Part shown: positions 51,573 through 60,976 of the stretch, one piece after another
Layout of the letters: every line of letters begins with the position of its first letter
How positions within the stretch are numbered: position 1 is the first letter of the stretch
Source: Sphaerisporangium sp.
GTDB lineage: Bacteria > Actinomycetota > Actinomycetes > Streptosporangiales > Streptosporangiaceae
Direction of reading: 5' to 3'
NCBI GenBank assembly: GCA_025964675.1
Contig: JAOPYI010000033.1
Location: forward strand, 1 to 64,000
DNA: 64,000 nt
The notes under the pieces: model-generated
Database searches by the model: none
What the model was told of the DNA's origin: nothing
The model's input: only the letters and a program-made list of their open reading frames with translations
Program-made: the position numbers and the translations under genes

Positions 51573-52043
51573 GTGGCGGGAGAGCTCACGAACGAGACCG
51601 TGGCGCGCTTGCGGGCAGCCGGACTGCGGGCCACGCGCCCCCGGCTCGCGGTGACCGAGGCGCTGCGGGCGATGGGCGGACACCACACGGCCGACGATGT
51701 ACACGCGCACCTGGTGGAGCACGGCATCGCGCTGCCCCGCACCAGCGTCTACAACTCGCTGGTGGCGTTGGCAGCCCTCGGCGTCGTCCTGCGCGCTGAT
51801 GTGGGGCCGGGTGCGGCGGTCTACGAGGTCGCCGACATCTGGCACCACCATTTCGTCTGCCGGCGGTGCGGCCGTGTCAGCGACGTGCCCTGTCTTGCCG
51901 GCGCGAAGCCCTGTCTCACCCCGGGCGACGACGTGGGCCAGATCGACGAGGCGCAGGTGATCTTTCGCGGGACCTGCCGCCACTGCCTCGCCGAGAGCGG
52001 CCCGGCCGGCCCCGACGAACCACGATCGGCGCCGAGTGGCTAG
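51573..52043 (+). CDS. Fur-family metal-dependent repressor
   Basis: 156 residues from GTG 51573. Winged helix (LRAAGLRATRPRLAVTEAL and TSVYNSLVALAALGVV) with the YN(S/T)L signature of the family. Metal sites: HHHFVCRRCGRVSDV (His cluster and CxxC) and the second CxxC (GTCRHC) that complete the structural zinc site. It may sense Fe, Mn or peroxide. It sits behind a palindromic box and directly ahead of a ferritin-like iron transporter gene, so iron or manganese detoxification control is likely. Confidence 0.9.
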   Translation: MAGELTNETVARLRAAGLRATRPRLAVTEALRAMGGHHTADDVHAHLVEHGIALPRTSVYNSLVALAALGVVLRADVGPGAAVYEVADIWHHHFVCRRCGRVSDVPCLAGAKPCLTPGDDVGQIDEAQVIFRGTCRHCLAESGPAGPDEPRSAPSG

Positions 52044-52073
52044 CACACGGTGGCCGGGCAGGAGATCCAAGCC

Positions 52074-53246
52074 ATGAACGCCGAGACCCACGACGCTGAC
52101 ACTCACGACGACGGCGCCCGCGATGACCGGCACGCGGCCGCACGCTTCCGCAATGCACTCGACTCGGAGCGACGGAGCGCGGCCCTATACCGGGGGCTCG
52201 CCGCGGGTGCCACCGGAGAGCGACAGCAGATCTTCCTGGAGCTCGCCGCGGTGGAGGAACGGCACGCCGCGCACTGGGCGGACAAGCTCACAGCCCTCGG
52301 CGAGCGCGTCCCCGAACCCGGCGGACCTGGACTGCGTACCCGGCTGCTGTCCTGGCTGGCCCGCCGGTTCTCCGTCGACACGGTGCTGCCGTTCGTGGAG
52401 CGCGCCGAGCATGCCGACGCCGGCCTGTACGACGCTGACCCCGACGCCGCACCGGGGATGGCCGTCGACGAGCGCTCGCACGCCCGCGTGCTCACACGAC
52501 TGCGCGACGAGGAACCGGGTGACACCGCCGAGGGCGGCCGGGGTATCGCCCGGCGTGAGCGCTGGCACCGCAGCGACCGCTCCGGCGCACTGCGTGCCGC
52601 CGTGTTCGGCGTCAACGACGGCCTGGTCTCCAACACCTCCCTGGTGATGGGGTTCGCCGGATCCGGAGCCGCCCGCACCACCATCCTGTTCGCCGGGCTC
52701 GCCGGGTTGCTCGCCGGCGCCTTTTCGATGGCCGTTGGCGAGTACATCTCCATGCGCAGCCAGCGGGAGGCCTACGAACACGAGATCGCCCTGGAGGCCG
52801 AGGAACTCCGCGACGATCCCGAAGCCGAGGCCGAAGAGCTGGCGCTGATCTACCGGGCCAAGGGCCTGGAGGCCGAGGAGGCCCAGCGCGTCGCCACGAC
52901 GATCATGAAGAACCACGAGACCGCTCTTGCGACCATGGCACGCGAGGAACTCGGGCTCGACCCCGAGGAACTCGGTTCGCCGTGGTCGGCGGCCGTGTCC
53001 AGCCTCATCGCCTTCGCCCTCGGCGCCGTCGTGGTCGTCATTCCCTACCTGTTCGGCGGGGGCACGACCGCGCTGGTCACCGCGGTCTTCCTGGCCGCCG
53101 GAGCCCTGTTCACGGTCGGCTCCGCCCTCGGGCTGCTCAACGGAAGGGCACCCCTGCGCTCCGGTGCACGCCAGCTCTTCATCGGCGGAGCCGCCGCCCT
53201 GGTCGTGTACTTCATCGGGCACGCGGTGGGCATCAGCGGCGTCTGA
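52074..53246 (+). CDS. Ferritin-like/VIT1-CCC1 iron-manganese transporter
   Basis: 390 residues from ATG 52074 (CAGGAG nine bases upstream; GTG 52050 is an alternative). The N-terminal ferritin-like helices (about 20-150) carry Glu/His metal-site patterns, LYRGLAAGATGERQQIFLEL with AAVEERHAAHW and AVDERSHARVL. The C-terminal VIT1 domain has RAAVFGVNDGLVSNTSLVMG, SMAVGEYISMRSQREAYEHE and about five helices. Such fusions (membrane-bound ferritin A-like) bind and export iron or manganese. It lies 30 bases after the Fur gene, in one operon. Confidence 0.92.
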   Translation: MNAETHDADTHDDGARDDRHAAARFRNALDSERRSAALYRGLAAGATGERQQIFLELAAVEERHAAHWADKLTALGERVPEPGGPGLRTRLLSWLARRFSVDTVLPFVERAEHADAGLYDADPDAAPGMAVDERSHARVLTRLRDEEPGDTAEGGRGIARRERWHRSDRSGALRAAVFGVNDGLVSNTSLVMGFAGSGAARTTILFAGLAGLLAGAFSMAVGEYISMRSQREAYEHEIALEAEELRDDPEAEAEELALIYRAKGLEAEEAQRVATTIMKNHETALATMAREELGLDPEELGSPWSAAVSSLIAFALGAVVVVIPYLFGGGTTALVTAVFLAAGALFTVGSALGLLNGRAPLRSGARQLFIGGAAALVVYFIGHAVGISGV

Positions 53247-53304
53247 GTCGGCCTTGTCCCACCATGCCGCAGGCTCCACCAGCGGGCCCGCGGGAGATGT
53301 GCTG

Positions 53305-53342
53305 AAGGCGTCCCGGTGAGAATGTTCTCAGCGGGACGCCTT
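53305..53342. terminator. Strong bidirectional terminator
   Basis: An 18-base stem with one mismatch: AAGGCGTCCCG plus TGAGAA (53305-53322) pairs with TTCTCA plus CGGGACGCCTT (53325-53342), with a TG loop. It separates the convergent VIT and Asp-box protein genes and can stop both. Confidence 0.85.
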
Positions 53343-53426
53343 CAGCCGGCGACTGTCAAAGACGGCCGGTTTCAGGGTCGGCCGGGGGCCGCCCCGCGAG
53401 GGCGGTCTCCCGGGATCGTCCCTCGG

Positions 53427-55859
53427 TCAGCCTTTCGCGATCGGCAGCTTCCATACGCTGCGGCCGAACGTCGCGGCGTAGATGCTCTGGTCATCACCGG
53501 TGATCTTGATGTCCAGGACCGGGGTGTTGGGAAGGCCCGTACCGAGGGTCTTCCAGTTCTTCTTGCCGTTCTTGTCGTAGAAGACGCCGAAGTCCGTGGC
53601 CGCGTACAGCTGGTCGTGCGGCTGGTCGTAGACGATCATCTCGACCGGCGCGTTGGGCAGCTTGCCGCTGATGTTGTGCCAGCTGCTGCCGCCGTCGGTG
53701 GTCTCCCACACGTTCGCCGCGTCGTATCCTTCGCGGTAACCGGAGAAGGCGACGTACACGTGGCCGGCGTCGGTGGGGTCGACCACGATGGCGTTGACCC
53801 ACCGCTGGGGCAGGCCCTTCCCGGTGAACTCCGTCCAGTGGGCACCGAGGTCGCTCGTCTTCCAGACTCGTCCGGTGTCGGTGCCAAGGTAGATCGTGTT
53901 GGGGTCGGTCTTGGCGGGGGCGATCCAGGAGATCGTCGAGTACTGGTTGGAGTAGAACGGCCCCTTGTCATTCTCCTCGGGCGGCACCGGTCCGGTCAGG
54001 TAGTCCGGGTCCGGAGGGCTGATCTGGGTGAACGTGGCGCCCCGGTCGGTGGAGCGGTCGAGCACGTTTCCGCCGAAGTACACGACGTCGGGGTTGGTCG
54101 GGTCCAGCACGATCGGCGCGTCGGTGGTGATCCGGGACGAGTGCCGGGTTCCGAAGCCGAACGTCTTGGACACCCCACCGGCGTCCTCGTGCCGGCGACA
54201 CGATCCCACCTGCGAGCACTCGTAGTAGACATTGTGATCGGTGTAGTCGATGAGCACCTCGTGGCCGTCACCACCACCGTAGGCGTTCCACTGCGACAGA
54301 TCCGACGGGGGCGAGGTGTTGGTCCACGTGCGCACGCTGCCGTTGTCCTGCAGTCCGGTCGCGAGCCTGGTCGGGTCGTCGGCGGCCACCGCCAAGTGGT
54401 ACGACTGGTTCCACGGCTCGTACGACGCGTGCTTCCAGGTCCTGTTGGCACCGTTCCCTTCCGAGCGGTAGATGCCACCGTCATTGCCGAGGTAGACCCG
54501 GTTCGCGACGTTGGGGTCCCACTGCATCGCGTGCTGGTCGGCATGCACGCTGCCGGAGTTGTGCCAGGTCTGGCCGCCGTCGTTCGACTCACGCAGGTTC
54601 ACGTCGGCGGAGAACAGATGCGTCTGGTCCTTGGGGTCGACCCAGATGCGCCCGAACCACCACTGGTAACCACCAGAGCCACCTGGCCGCCCGCCGCGCA
54701 CGAAGGAGTCACCGCCGTCGTCGGAGACGTAGAAACCCTTGTCCGGACCATACGGCGTGCCGAACACGATGTAGACGCGGTCGGGGTTGGACGGTGCCAG
54801 CGCGAGGCCGATGCGTCCGAGACTCGCGTCGCTCTTCAGGCCCGTGCCGGTCTGGTCGTAGTCCGACAGCGGCCCGACGATGTTCTCCAGCCGCTTCCAG
54901 GTGTCACCGCCGTCATCGGAACGGAACAGTCCAGAACCGACACCGCCGTACGTACGGGCGCCGTTGTTGCGCTTGTGATCCCACAGCGCGGCGAAGACCC
55001 GGTTGTGGTTGGTCGGGTCGATGGCCAGGTCGATACCACCGGTCGTGTCGTTGACCGGGGCGAGCACCAATTTCCAGTCCTTACCGCCGTCGCCGACGCG
55101 GTAGATGCCGCGCTGGGAGACCGACTTCGAGATCGACCCCGACGCCGCGACGAAGATCCGGTTCGGGTCCGTGGGGTCGACGACGATCCGGCCGATCGCC
55201 GCACTGTCCACGAGACCCCACTGCTGCCACGTGGTCCCGCCATCGGTGGATTTGTAGATGCCGTTGCCGAAGTAGGTGAGGCCACCGCCTGACGGGTTCG
55301 CCTCGCCGGTGCCCGCCCACAAGGTGCCGTCCTGACCGATGGCGAGAGCACCCATCGTCTGCGTCACGTCGTTGGGCCAACTCGGCCGCCACGTGTCGCC
55401 GGCGTCGGTGCTCTTCCACACCCCACCACCGGACACGGCCGTGTACAGGGTGTCGGCGTGGCTCGGGTCGACGACCAGGTCGACCACCCGGCCACCGACG
55501 TTCGACGGCCCGATCGGGGCCCAGGCGCCACCGGTGCCCTTACCGAGCGCCTTCGCCTGCTTGATCGATTGCGCGACCTGCTCCTGGGTCACGTTCTGAC
55601 CCGAGGTCCACTTCAGGGTGAGGTAGTCGGCCGGATCCTGAGGTCCGCCCTCCCCTTCCTCGCCCTCTTCGTTGTTCTGCTGCCCGGCATCTCCCTCGAC
55701 TTGTTTCTTGTCTTGGGTCATCCCCGCGGCTTGAGGAGTGGCCTGAGTATCGGCAGAAGCCACCAGCCGCTGTATCCCGAACGCCGCCATGGCGAGAACC
55801 AGGCATGCGGCCAAGGCGATCGGTAGCCATTTCGTGCGGGAAGTCGTTGTCCGCTTCAT
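53427..55859 (-). CDS. Secreted Asp-box (BNR/sortilin-like) beta-propeller protein
   Basis: 810 residues from ATG 55859. N-terminal signal or anchor helix (WLPIALAACLVLAMAAFG, about 10-28), an acidic Gln/Glu/Gly linker, then two or more beta-propellers. At least eight Asp-boxes of the S-x-D-x-G-x-x-W type are seen: STDAGDTW, STDGGTTW, SDDGGDTW, SDDGGDSF, SNDGGQTW, STDRGATF, TSDLGAHW, TTDGGSSW. This is the pattern of sialidase-fold/VPS10-like glycosyl-hydrolase-annotated proteins. No sialidase catalytic RIP/Tyr set is evident, so ligand binding is as likely as catalysis. It follows the propeller-phosphoesterase gene on the same strand with a 480-base gap. Confidence 0.88.
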   Translation of the reverse strand: MKRTTTSRTKWLPIALAACLVLAMAAFGIQRLVASADTQATPQAAGMTQDKKQVEGDAGQQNNEEGEEGEGGPQDPADYLTLKWTSGQNVTQEQVAQSIKQAKALGKGTGGAWAPIGPSNVGGRVVDLVVDPSHADTLYTAVSGGGVWKSTDAGDTWRPSWPNDVTQTMGALAIGQDGTLWAGTGEANPSGGGLTYFGNGIYKSTDGGTTWQQWGLVDSAAIGRIVVDPTDPNRIFVAASGSISKSVSQRGIYRVGDGGKDWKLVLAPVNDTTGGIDLAIDPTNHNRVFAALWDHKRNNGARTYGGVGSGLFRSDDGGDTWKRLENIVGPLSDYDQTGTGLKSDASLGRIGLALAPSNPDRVYIVFGTPYGPDKGFYVSDDGGDSFVRGGRPGGSGGYQWWFGRIWVDPKDQTHLFSADVNLRESNDGGQTWHNSGSVHADQHAMQWDPNVANRVYLGNDGGIYRSEGNGANRTWKHASYEPWNQSYHLAVAADDPTRLATGLQDNGSVRTWTNTSPPSDLSQWNAYGGGDGHEVLIDYTDHNVYYECSQVGSCRRHEDAGGVSKTFGFGTRHSSRITTDAPIVLDPTNPDVVYFGGNVLDRSTDRGATFTQISPPDPDYLTGPVPPEENDKGPFYSNQYSTISWIAPAKTDPNTIYLGTDTGRVWKTSDLGAHWTEFTGKGLPQRWVNAIVVDPTDAGHVYVAFSGYREGYDAANVWETTDGGSSWHNISGKLPNAPVEMIVYDQPHDQLYAATDFGVFYDKNGKKNWKTLGTGLPNTPVLDIKITGDDQSIYAATFGRSVWKLPIAKG

Positions 55860-56339
55860 TTACGAAACCCCTGTCCGTTAAGCCGCCAATGGCGGCCGTC
55901 AGGCGGCTTGGTGGCAGGGAATCGCTACTCAGTGACGCCTTGCCGCCGAAACCACCGAAACATGGGGCCTTTCACCGTGCTGGAGCTGGCTGGTCTTCCC
56001 GGAACAGCACAGATACCTTCAGATGTAAGCAAGCCTCTCAATAGCTAATAAAAGGATTTAAGACCCCATAAGGGTCAAGTATGTGGATACTCCATAAAGG
56101 TTGCATATCGGTCACGTAACCGGCTGGCGACGATGTCGATCTTCACGGCCGAGGATGTGCAACTACATACCCTTTTAGTGCTATTAGTCACAAAACATAA
56201 CAAATGTCTGTTTCAATGCCCACGCCGACAGGTGAAGACGCGTGCGGAGCCGCTGGTAGGGCACCACAGGCGTGGGGCCGGCGTTCCTCTCGGTACGCCG
56301 GCCCGTCGCGGGGGTCGTCAGATGCTCACCCTGCCCGGC
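55860..56339. promoter_or_regulatory. AT-rich intergenic region with promoter of the Asp-box protein
   Basis: 480 bases without a gene. The stretch 56020-56110 is the most AT-rich in the window; within it CCATAA-x-GGT occurs twice (56066-56075 and 56092-56101, 26 apart). Also present is AAAAGGATTTAAG (56050-56062), which resembles AAAAGGATATTAG (59009-59021) upstream of the partner gene. These may be a regulator's direct repeats; none matches a motif I can name with confidence. Confidence 0.4.
56275..56304 (-). terminator. Terminator of the propeller-phosphoesterase gene
   Basis: GGGCCGGCGT (56275-56284) pairs with ACGCCGGCCC (56295-56304) over a ten-base loop, about 35 bases past the stop codon on the minus strand. 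Confidence 0.65.
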
Positions 56340-58868
56340 TCAGTCGCCTTTCGCCTTCTGGCCACCGTGGCCGAACACGTTGTGCTGCGGCGCGGGGACC
56401 TTCGCGTTCGGTCCGTAGACCGACCGGTAGATCTCCTGGTTGAGAACCTCTTCCGGCACGCTGTCCGGGGTGCCGGACATGTTCTGCGGCTTCATCTGGG
56501 ACTGCGCCTTCGCCGGATTCTTCTCGGTGAGCGGCTGCGCCGGTGTCAGTGCGGTGTACTGCGTCAGGTTCGGCTTGGCGCCGAACGACCAGATCATGGG
56601 CATCGCGGCGGAGTCGTACTGTGTCAGCGGGCCAAGGCCCACCAGCAGCTCCATGGTCCGCAGCATGGAGACCTGACTGTAGAAGTGCGAATCGACGGTC
56701 CCGCGCTGGGTGTAGGGGCTGATGACCAGCCCCACCGAACGGTGCGAGTCGACGTGGTCGGGCCCGTCCTGTGCGTCGTCCTCGGTGACGAAGATGGCTG
56801 TGTCGTTCCAGTACTTCGAGTGCGACACCGTCTCCACGATCTTGCCGAGGGCAAGGTCGTTGTCCGCGACCATCGCCTTCGGGCTCGACGCACCCGGGGC
56901 GAGGCCCGCGGTGTGGTCCCGCGGCAGGTCGACGAACTGCCACGTCGGCAGGTTGTCGTGCGCCACGTAGGAGTCGAACTCCTTCTTCCACTCCTGGTAT
57001 CGCGACTGGTCGGTGATGTTCATGTCGAACCACGGGTAGGCGTGGTCGGTGTTGTGGTCGAGCAGCGGCTCGTAGGCGCAGTACTGACCGGCCGGGCACT
57101 TCACCTGGTTGGCAGAGCTGAACCAGCTCGAAGGCACCGAATGCATGCCGTAGTGGCGGATGCTCTGGCCGGCCGCGTGCGCGGCGTCCCAGAGGAACGC
57201 CTTCGTCGGGTCGGCGTTACCGGCCGTCACCGCGGAGTCCAGGTAGCCGGAGGAGTCATAGACGGCCCCGTTGCCGGCATAGCCCTGGTGGGTGGCCAGC
57301 TGGTTGAAGGGGTTGGAGTTGGCCTCCGTCGCCCAGTCCCAGCCGTCCTGGCTGACCTCGCCGTCCATGTAGTAATTGTCCAGGGTGACGAACTTTCCGG
57401 CGAGCGCGTGCTGGTTCGGCGTCACGTTGTTGCCGAAGACCGCCAGCTTCGGATCGCCGTTGCCCTTGCCAAGGTCGCCGAAGACCTGGTCGTAGGTCCG
57501 GTTCTCCTTGACGACGTAGATGACGTGCTTGATCGGCGACTTCTGGCCGGCGTGCCGCGGCACGATCGTGCCCGGGTTCGCGCCGGTGAAGCCGCGGACC
57601 TTGTCACGCTGCTGGGTGTCGTTGTTGGCCTGTACCTGGCGCGTGTACTTTTCCAGTTGCGCCGAGGCGGGCATCGGTACGACCTGCAGGAAGCCCTTGA
57701 GCTGGCTCTCGATGTAGGGGAAATCGGTCGGGTCGCCGGCGGCATTTCCCACGTTCGGCCCGGTGCCCAGTCCCTTGGCGTCAGCGATCAGCAGCCGGGA
57801 GCCGTCCTTGGGGACCTGGACGCCGGTCGGGTACCAGGCGGTCGGGATCAGGCCCTTGACCCGCCCGAACTCCCTGCCGACGTCGATCAAGGCGACGTCG
57901 TTGTTGCCGGAGTCGGCGACGTAGAGCGTGTTCCCGTCGGCCGACAGGTCCAGCCCGGTGGGTGAGGTGCCCGCCTTGGCGCCGCGGTACGGCGCCACCG
58001 AAATCGTGCCAGTGACCTTGTTGGCCGTGGTGTCGATGACCGAGACCGAGTCGCTGTCGCCGTTGGAGACGAAGACCCGATGCCGCGGGGCGTCGGTGAG
58101 CAGGAAGTTCGGGTGGGTGCCGACCTTGATCGTGCCCTTCGGGGTGACGGTCGCACCGTCCACCGCGAAGACCGACACGGTGTCGCCGGCCTGGTTGGAC
58201 ACGTATGCGGTCTTGCCGTCACCGGACAGGGTGACGCCGAACGGGTACTCCCCGGCCGGAGCCGACGTGGTGGTGCCCGAGGCGACGTCGATGGCGTACA
58301 GCTTGCCTGCGTACTGTCCGACGACGTACACGATCTTGTCATCCGGGGATGGCGCCACCGACTGCGGTTCCGTGCCGTCCGGCAGGGCCAGCGTTCGGCT
58401 CAGGGCCAGTTTGCGCGCCGCGGCGTCCCACGTGAAGACGAGAACCGAGTGCTTGCCCGCCGTGGCGAGGAACACCTTGGTGCCATCGTGGCTGAACGCG
58501 ATGCCGGGCGAGGTGCCCTCCTGCTTACCCGAGGCGTCCGGGTCGAGTTCGTACTCCTGCAACGTCTCGCCGGTCCTGGCGTCGAGAACCTCGACGGCCT
58601 GGCGATTGTTCGCGTTTCGGATGATGGACGGCAGGAGGACCGCCCGCTCGTCCGGGGAGAGTACGGCGTTGGCGGGAAAGAAGCCGGCCGGCTTCGTGAC
58701 GCCCGCGGGTGTCACGCGCCAGCCGGAGGGGGTGAAAGCGGTGCCGTCGGGGCTGGGGCCAGGATGGTCGCCGGATCCGGCGAGACCGGACGCGACGCCG
58801 ACTCCAGCGATGAGGGTCACCCCGAGGACGGCCGCGAGCATGCCCGGCCGATGTATGCGGAAAGCCAC
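56340..58868 (-). CDS. Secreted beta-propeller plus phosphoesterase protein
   Basis: 842 residues from GTG 58868 (GGAGG nine bases upstream). Signal sequence with PGMLAAVLGVTLIAGVGV; the stretch to about residue 400 is a YVTN/SMP-like propeller (LPDGTEPQSVAPSPDDKIVY, YPFGVTLSGDGKTAYVSNQA, VFVSNGDSDSVSVIDTTANK). The C-terminal half (about 440-840) is the phosphoesterase (phospholipase C/acid phosphatase) fold: IKHVIYVVKENRTYDQVFGD, the Asp/Glu-Asn-Arg metal and Thr nucleophile site, and FVTEDDAQDGPDHVDSHR. It probably cleaves extracellular phosphomono- or diesters. The next gene downstream on the same strand encodes an Asp-box propeller. Confidence 0.88.
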   Translation of the reverse strand: MAFRIHRPGMLAAVLGVTLIAGVGVASGLAGSGDHPGPSPDGTAFTPSGWRVTPAGVTKPAGFFPANAVLSPDERAVLLPSIIRNANNRQAVEVLDARTGETLQEYELDPDASGKQEGTSPGIAFSHDGTKVFLATAGKHSVLVFTWDAAARKLALSRTLALPDGTEPQSVAPSPDDKIVYVVGQYAGKLYAIDVASGTTTSAPAGEYPFGVTLSGDGKTAYVSNQAGDTVSVFAVDGATVTPKGTIKVGTHPNFLLTDAPRHRVFVSNGDSDSVSVIDTTANKVTGTISVAPYRGAKAGTSPTGLDLSADGNTLYVADSGNNDVALIDVGREFGRVKGLIPTAWYPTGVQVPKDGSRLLIADAKGLGTGPNVGNAAGDPTDFPYIESQLKGFLQVVPMPASAQLEKYTRQVQANNDTQQRDKVRGFTGANPGTIVPRHAGQKSPIKHVIYVVKENRTYDQVFGDLGKGNGDPKLAVFGNNVTPNQHALAGKFVTLDNYYMDGEVSQDGWDWATEANSNPFNQLATHQGYAGNGAVYDSSGYLDSAVTAGNADPTKAFLWDAAHAAGQSIRHYGMHSVPSSWFSSANQVKCPAGQYCAYEPLLDHNTDHAYPWFDMNITDQSRYQEWKKEFDSYVAHDNLPTWQFVDLPRDHTAGLAPGASSPKAMVADNDLALGKIVETVSHSKYWNDTAIFVTEDDAQDGPDHVDSHRSVGLVISPYTQRGTVDSHFYSQVSMLRTMELLVGLGPLTQYDSAAMPMIWSFGAKPNLTQYTALTPAQPLTEKNPAKAQSQMKPQNMSGTPDSVPEEVLNQEIYRSVYGPNAKVPAPQHNVFGHGGQKAKGD

Positions 58869-59077
58869 GTCTGCGAACCTCCATGGATCAGTGGGAGGGC
58901 CCCGAAGCGAAGGCCAAGAGTCAAAGATCGTGGAGATGCGTGGCATGCCGATGTGCGGAGTCTTACCAATCGATAGCCGCTATGGAAAAATCAGCGCTTT
59001 CCACCACCAAAAGGATATTAGGGAACATCTTTCCTGATGACGGACAAACCACCGGTAAATCGCGGCAGCAGGTGCCC
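58869..59077. promoter_or_regulatory. Promoter region of the propeller-phosphoesterase gene
   Basis: 209 bases between two minus-strand genes, AT-rich at 58960-59030. It contains AAAAGGATATTAG (59009-59021), similar to a 13-mer upstream of the Asp-box protein gene. No clear -10/-35 is seen. Confidence 0.35.
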
Positions 59078-60976
59078 TCATGCTCGGCCGGGGTGGTTCA
59101 GGTGGTCGCGGAGTTCTTTCTTGCGGACCTTCCCCAGCTCGTTGCGGGGCAGGGCGTCCACGCATTCGAGGCGGGTGGGCAGGTACCACTCCGTCATGCC
59201 GCGCTGGAGAAGGTGGTCTCGCAGGCCGTCCAGGGTCGGCGGGGTGCCGTCGGGGACCACGACGGCGCACACGATCTCCTTGCAGTCGGTGTTCTGGTAA
59301 CCGACGATGGCGACGTCCGCGACGGCGGGGTGTCCGAGCAGCTCGTCCTCGACCTCCAGAACCGGGATCGGTTGCGGGCTGCCGATCCGGTCCGCTACCC
59401 GTGAGAGATAGCGCAGCCCACCACGTCCGTCCTCGCTGACGAGGTCTCCGGTGTCGTACCAGCCGTCCGTGGCGTCCGGGTCCCACGTCAGCCGCCGTCC
59501 ACGAAGCTCGAACGTACCCACGCAGACCGATGGACTGCGCACGTGCAGCCGGAACACCGAACCGTCAGCGGCCTCGGTAGGACGATCGCACGTAGGACTC
59601 TCGGCAAGATCGCCGGGGTTGGCGGCCTCCGTACGAGGGTCGCGCTCGGTGGCGGGTTCTGTGGTGTCAGGGAGGAGGCGGATCTCCCGGCCTGGTGTCG
59701 GGCGGCCGATGCTGTATCCCGGCCAGTCGGGCGGATCGTCGACCGCCGTCACGGTGAGCCCGCCTATCTCCGTCATGCCGAAGCCGTTGAGCAGTCGCGG
59801 GCACAGGAACTCCTGCACCTGACCGACGACGGAGGCGGGCAGCGGAGCGCCGGTGCTGGTCACAACGCGCAGGTGGGGCAAGGGACGGCGCCGGCGCCGC
59901 TGGGCTGTGACGAGGCCGCTCAGCATCTCGGGGGCGCCGAGGAAATGGGTGACGTGGTGCCGGACCAGGAGGTCGAGCCAGGTCTCCGGGTCGCGCGTGT
60001 CGGCGAAGACCGAGGTACACCCAGTGACCATGGGGATCAGGACGTTGGTCCGCATTCCCAGCCCATGGGTCAGGTTGGCCGGCGTGCCGATCCTCGGGTC
60101 GGGCACATCGCGCAGAGCGTTCCGCCTCGGCCGGGCGGAGGCGTACAGGGTGTTGGGGGTGTGCAGGACCCCCTTGACCTCGCCGGTCGTCCCCGAGGTG
60201 AACAGGACCAGCGACACATCGTCACATCCCCCTGGCACACGATCATCGCTCGTACGCCCTGGTGGCGGGCGGGCGGTTCTGCCAGTCGGACCCTCGTCGG
60301 GCACGGCGGGGCCGAGGAGATCGGTGAAGGGTGCCGCACCTGTCGTACGGGCGTCGCCGATGACCACGCGGTGGTGGAGCCCTGGCAGGCGCGTGCCGAG
60401 GTCGGCCAGGAGCCGGGCAGGACGCGACGCGTCCCAGTGGTCGACGACCACGCACACCCTCGCGTCGGTGCCGGACAGTATCCGCTCCATCTCGCGCGGG
60501 CCGAGCGTCATCATCATCGGCACGGCGACCGCTCCGGCATGCAGGCACGCGAGGGTCAGGGCCGCGGTCTCCCACCAGTTGGGGAGCTGGAAGGCGACCG
60601 CGTCACCGGGACATACCCCGAAGCCCCGTAGCCCGGCCGACAGGCGGTCCACGTACGTGGCCAGCTCGCCGAACGTCACGATGACCTCGCGTCCCTCTTC
60701 CCGGCGCCAGTTGACGAACGCCGTGCGGCCGGGCGTCGCCGAGGCCACGGCACGCAGATCGTCTACGAACGAGTCCCGGCGCCACCAGCCTTCCGCGTAG
60801 TACCTCTCAGCCCGCGTCGTCGTCGCTCTCTGTGATGTGACCAGGTCACGCATGCTGTGATGCTCCCCTGGAGCATCGGTGTGCCCGTCTACGGTCAAAG
60901 GGCCCCTATTCATTGAAGCGTCGGCCGGAAGGTGCCGTGTCTCTCCATTGACCTGGCCGCGCGTGTCCTTGTTCAT
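59078..60976 (-). CDS. AMP-forming acyl-CoA ligase-like enzyme
   Basis: 632 residues from ATG 60976, which overlaps the sulfotransferase stop (ATGA); ATG 60853 (MRDLVTSQRA) is another plausible start closer to the family N-terminus. Adenylate-forming family: phosphate loop LVLFTSGTTGEVKGVLHT, FGMTEIGG, GWYDTGDLVSEDG, and the C-terminal catalytic Lys in LPRNELGKVRKKEL. An insertion rich in charged residues separates the A5 motif from A7 (about residues 440-475). It activates a carboxylic acid to an acyl adenylate and probably CoA thioester, resembling cyclohexanecarboxylate/acyl-CoA synthetases. Coupled expression with a sulfotransferase is unusual. Confidence 0.85.
   Translation of the reverse strand: MNKDTRGQVNGETRHLPADASMNRGPLTVDGHTDAPGEHHSMRDLVTSQRATTTRAERYYAEGWWRRDSFVDDLRAVASATPGRTAFVNWRREEGREVIVTFGELATYVDRLSAGLRGFGVCPGDAVAFQLPNWWETAALTLACLHAGAVAVPMMMTLGPREMERILSGTDARVCVVVDHWDASRPARLLADLGTRLPGLHHRVVIGDARTTGAAPFTDLLGPAVPDEGPTGRTARPPPGRTSDDRVPGGCDDVSLVLFTSGTTGEVKGVLHTPNTLYASARPRRNALRDVPDPRIGTPANLTHGLGMRTNVLIPMVTGCTSVFADTRDPETWLDLLVRHHVTHFLGAPEMLSGLVTAQRRRRRPLPHLRVVTSTGAPLPASVVGQVQEFLCPRLLNGFGMTEIGGLTVTAVDDPPDWPGYSIGRPTPGREIRLLPDTTEPATERDPRTEAANPGDLAESPTCDRPTEAADGSVFRLHVRSPSVCVGTFELRGRRLTWDPDATDGWYDTGDLVSEDGRGGLRYLSRVADRIGSPQPIPVLEVEDELLGHPAVADVAIVGYQNTDCKEIVCAVVVPDGTPPTLDGLRDHLLQRGMTEWYLPTRLECVDALPRNELGKVRKKELRDHLNHPGRA

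Noticed and set aside
56133-57965. A 610-residue plus-strand frame
   Set aside because: Antisense to the phosphoesterase gene, with Val/Arg/Gly/His-rich shadow composition.
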